Positions 61,298-64,000 of a stretch of 64,000 bases of DNA are shown piece by piece. Position 1 is the first letter of the stretch. The number at the start of each line of letters is the position of its first letter. Position numbers and translations under genes: made by a program. The stretch is from Gordionus sp. m RMFG-2023 (Eukaryota > Nematomorpha > Gordioida > Chordodea > Parachordodidae), in contig NC_088778.1 in NCBI RefSeq assembly GCF_954871325.1, positions 33,678,730 to 33,742,729 of the forward strand, written 5' to 3'. Under the pieces are notes generated by a model. That model made no database searches, had not been told where the DNA came from, and was given only the letters and a program-made list of their open reading frames with translations.

Positions 61298-62345
61298 GAA
61301 TGACATATAATCAGGGTTGGCAAGTCGGTCAATTGACCGGAATATTTGACCTGTCAAATACGGTTATATACTCTAAAAAATTTAAAGGAAAAATAAATTA
61401 AAAATATGTTTATAAAAAGGCAAAAACGATGTAAATACATGTGATCACAATGTTTACTTATTTTTTGGGTCCACAATATCAAGAGGAGAAATCACTAGTA
61501 GTGAAATTAATGAAGGATATAATTCAAGAATTAGCTATTTTGCAAGATAGTGATGACCAACATATTTTAAGTGATATAATTAATTTCAGAAGCAAAAACA
61601 GCATGTTTAATATAGCAAATTATGTAGAAAGTAGTAATTTCCAGAAACAATCAATTCCGACCTCAAGTTAATAGATTAAACTTTGTCTACCCTGCCCATT
61701 AAGAGACTAACAATTCCTAGTTCTACTTCTTCTTTAGTCAGAAATAGGTCGATTTGGGTTAATATTCTTATGAAAATAGAAATCGATTTAAAATCTAAGA
61801 CATCAGGAAAATTGATTAAAAAATATTAAAGAAAATGATAATATTGAATATGAATCAGAATAAGACTCTGATACAGATAGCTTACACATTAGTTATTGAA
61901 TGACAATGAATTTAAAAAATTAATATTATAGATTCATTTTACTATTATATTCAAAATAAAGTTAATATTAACTTAAAAAACATATATTTGAATTTGACCA
62001 CAACCCTGCTTATAATATTACCTAGACTGACGATGCATCCATTAAAAGCGTACATCAATGAAAAACAGCTGGCGACGTCATTTTGGTTACCCATATAATT
62101 ATTAAAAATTTTAAACAAGATGCTACTTTATTCCGATGTCTGACACAAACTCTGCTAAAGAATTGCCTGATCATCGAGATAGTAAGGAAGCAAGTTATCA
62201 ATTTAATCTTAGTTCTGAACATGAGAATAATCAACTATACGGGTTACCAAAACTGGCGGGTCCAGCTGATTTGCATTCAACGACACTTTCAAATGCATTA
62301 TTATGATTGGCGGGCGTCAGTCTAAGGTATTATTATATGTCATTG
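61298..62345. mobile_element. M2 MITE copy split by a hAT insertion
   Basis: The left tip GAATGACATATAAT is separated from the rest (ATTACCTAGACTGACGATGC onward) by the element at 61312-62008. The right end reads TATTATATGTCATTG. Restoring the two parts across the target duplication gives a normal M2 length. Confidence 0.78.
61312..62008. mobile_element. hAT deletion derivative inserted in an M2 MITE
   Basis: The ends CAGGGTTGGCAAGTCGGTCA and TTTGACCACAACCCTG carry the classic hAT CAGGGTTG/CAACCCTG termini. The flanks CATATAAT (61304-61311) and CTTATAAT (62009-62016) match at seven of eight positions. Inside, a 77-codon frame at 61441-61671 (FTYFLGPQYQEEKSLVVKLM at its start) may be a transposase remnant; no catalytic motif is visible. 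Confidence 0.8.
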
Positions 62346-62545
62346 ATAAAAAAAAATACACTGTATATATTTGTCAGGACTTTCGAAATGCCAAATAACC
62401 TTTAAACTAAGGCGAAATTTTTTTTTACTGATACGGAAAAAAAAAATTGCTCGAATATTTTTGTGCATAATTGCTGATTTTGCGTGTCCACACGTGATTG
62501 TCATCGTATACGCCTGATTCGTGAAGGATCGATCACGTGCTTGCT

Positions 62546-62700
62546 AGCAGTTGTCAACGGCTCGATTTGAGTCGATTTTCCAAACAAGGGCCAACTCGAT
62601 ATTATCCAGAAATGTATCAGCGCGACGATTTTTTGCTGCTCATAGATGGGCACAAAGATTGGAAATATCGGTGAACGAAATCTCGAAGCTTATCAGATTT
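62546..62700. mobile_element. M1 MITE, right arm replaced by a TTTC run
   Basis: AGTTGTCAACGGCTCGATTT, CCAACTCGATATTATCC and GAAATCTCGAAGCTTATC follow M1 order. The right arm is missing; an impure TTTC run (62708-62746) takes its place. Confidence 0.65.
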
Positions 62701-62746
62701 GAGCCTTCTTCTTTCTTTTTTTCTTTCTTCCTTTCTTTCTTTCTTT

Positions 62747-63232
62747 GTAAAATTTTTCAATTACACAATTATTTTACAATTTTTCCTCATTTTTCTTTTT
62801 TTTGTTAAAGACTGAACTTTTATTTTAAGAAATTTAAATTTTTATAAAAATATTTTAAAGATTTTCATCAAGTTTTTTTTCTTCATTCCACTAGGTTTGA
62901 TTTTTTTAACGATTTTTTTTTTCGACTAAAGAAAAAAATCAAAATTTTTTTCTTAAAAATTATCTTTCCCCGAGGAAAGGTAATTATTTATTTTTTTTTA
63001 TATATTTATATCGGGTTGGTAATTAGAAACACCTTCTTAGTGAGAATTACGTTATTTTATTATTTTTCGATCGATTTTTTTTAGTGGATATCGTGCGCAT
63101 GTTCTGTTATTAAATAAATATTTTTTAAAAAAAAAAAAATAAGACGCCTTTTTTTTATATCTAGCTCCTAATATTTATTTGTCATTTTTGATCGAAGTTA
63201 AATGATATCATTTTTTTACGAATACCAGCTGT
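62747..63232. other. AT-rich gene-free interval
   Basis: Long T and A runs; nothing recognised. Confidence 0.5.
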
Positions 63233-63412
63233 TGGCTCGATCCGGGTTGTCAACATAAACTCGATCCGGGTTGTCAACATAAACTCGATCCGGGTTGTCA
63301 ACATAAACTCGATCCGGGTTGTCAACATAAACTCGATCCGGGTTGTCAACATAAACTCGATCCGGGTTGTCAACATAAACTCGATCCGGGTTGTCAACAT
63401 AAACTCGACCCG
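63233..63412. repeat. 24-bp satellite array, about 7.5 copies
   Basis: CTCGATCCGGGTTGTCAACA plus TAAA is repeated almost without change. Because 24 is a multiple of three, the minus strand stays open with an eight-residue repeat (MLTTRIEF); this is not evidence of a gene. Confidence 0.94.
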
Positions 63413-63526
63413 GAATGGCCTTAAAATTGTACGGTTTTGAAAAATGCGGGACCTTTTGGGCCTTAGAAAAAAAAATACACTGGGCCTGGGGGTTAGAAAA
63501 ATGGGGGAAAAAAATTCGGGTCTAAC

Positions 63527-63826
63527 CGATGACATATGCATTCAGTGTACATCGATGAAAAACAGCTGGGCCCGCCATTTTGGAAACCCATATACTAATT
63601 ATCCTCATGTTAAAAAACTACTATTAAATTGATAATTTGCTTCCCTATTTTCTCGATGACGAGGCAATTCTTAAGTTTGCGTCAGACATAGGAATAAAAT
63701 TGACCTCTCGTTTAATATTTTTTAATAATGATATGGGTAATCAAAATGGCGTCCCCAGCTGTTTTTCATCGCTGTACACTTTTAATGAAAGCATCATCAG
63801 TCTAGGTATTGTTACATATGTCATTC
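63527..63826. mobile_element. M2 fold-back MITE copy
   Basis: It begins CGATGACATATGCATTCAG and ends GTTACATATGTCATTC. The arms contain AAACAGCTGGGCCCGCCA and AATGGCGTCCCCAGCTGTT. The flanks GGTCTAAC and CTTCTGAC match at five of eight positions. Confidence 0.82.
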
Positions 63827-64000
63827 CTTCTGACCATATGATATGGCCATTTTATACAAAAAATATATATATAACCCCAAATTAGCCCATCACAGATATA
63901 ATATATTATTTTTTTCAAGCCTAGAAGATAAAGGAACCATTATTCTTAATATGAATTTTTTTAAAAAAAATATTACTCATTGTTGTTAGAACCCTCATGC

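Noticed and set aside
63182-63541. Protein with an eight-residue repeat (MLTTRIEF)
   Set aside because: The 24-bp array has a period divisible by three, so it stays open by chance.

Overview
The window is nuclear DNA of an animal with a very AT-rich, repeat-loaded genome. The signs are spliced genes with GT-AG introns, a seven-transmembrane receptor gene, animal-type PTDSS2, DCP2 and GMPS, short runs of the animal telomere motif TTAGGG, and remnants of a LINE type common in marine and other invertebrates. The species cannot be named from this sequence. Introns fall into two size classes: 42-46 bp in GMPS, and 0.9 to more than 5 kb where mobile elements have piled up.

Four protein genes are well supported, all on the + strand. 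Phosphatidylserine synthase 2 has four exons between 19955 and 27980 that join in frame to 596 codons. The mRNA decapping enzyme DCP2 is a single exon at 31743-33539. A divergent orphan seven-transmembrane receptor is a single exon at 47300-48703. The first four exons of GMP synthase lie at 58316-58951, and the rest of the gene lies beyond the window. Two further exon-like pieces at 5804-5882 and 6306-6524 may be the end of a gene that begins upstream. PTDSS2 and the receptor use visibly more G/C-ending codons than DCP2 and GMPS. The genes are functionally unrelated and show no operon-like arrangement.

Most of the rest is mobile-element DNA. A family of about 20 near-palindromic hAT-like MITEs (called M1 here; TAGTGTTGTTAAACGGC ends, 8-bp target duplications) is spread from end to end. 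A second fold-back family (M2; CAATGACATATA ends) has about seven copies, and a third (M3; CAGAGTTGTTAA ends) has three, two of them in tandem. There is one Harbinger-type palindrome with TTA duplications (30348-30572) and one hAT deletion derivative inserted inside an M2 copy (61312-62008). A hAT-type element with a perfect 8-bp duplication (54145-57243) carries a complete-looking non-autonomous LTR retrotransposon. A second non-autonomous LTR element lies at 35808-38073. Two degenerate C-terminal LINE fragments of one family lie at 43330-44110 and 59600-60420 on the minus strand.

Layout: 1-5800 MITEs and fold-backs; 5804-6524 possible exons; 6530-8340 mixed AT-rich DNA; 8340-10850 a degenerate satellite of about 200 bp units; 10575-15660 a large direct duplication; 16607-18432 a hAT-like element; 19955-27980 PTDSS2 with MITE-filled introns; 31743-33539 DCP2; 35808-38073 LTR element; 43330-44110 LINE relic; 46250-46636 a 40-bp satellite just before the receptor gene; 54145-57243 nested composite; 58316-58951 GMPS start; 59600-64000 LINE relic, minisatellites and M1/M2 copies inside or beyond a large GMPS intron.
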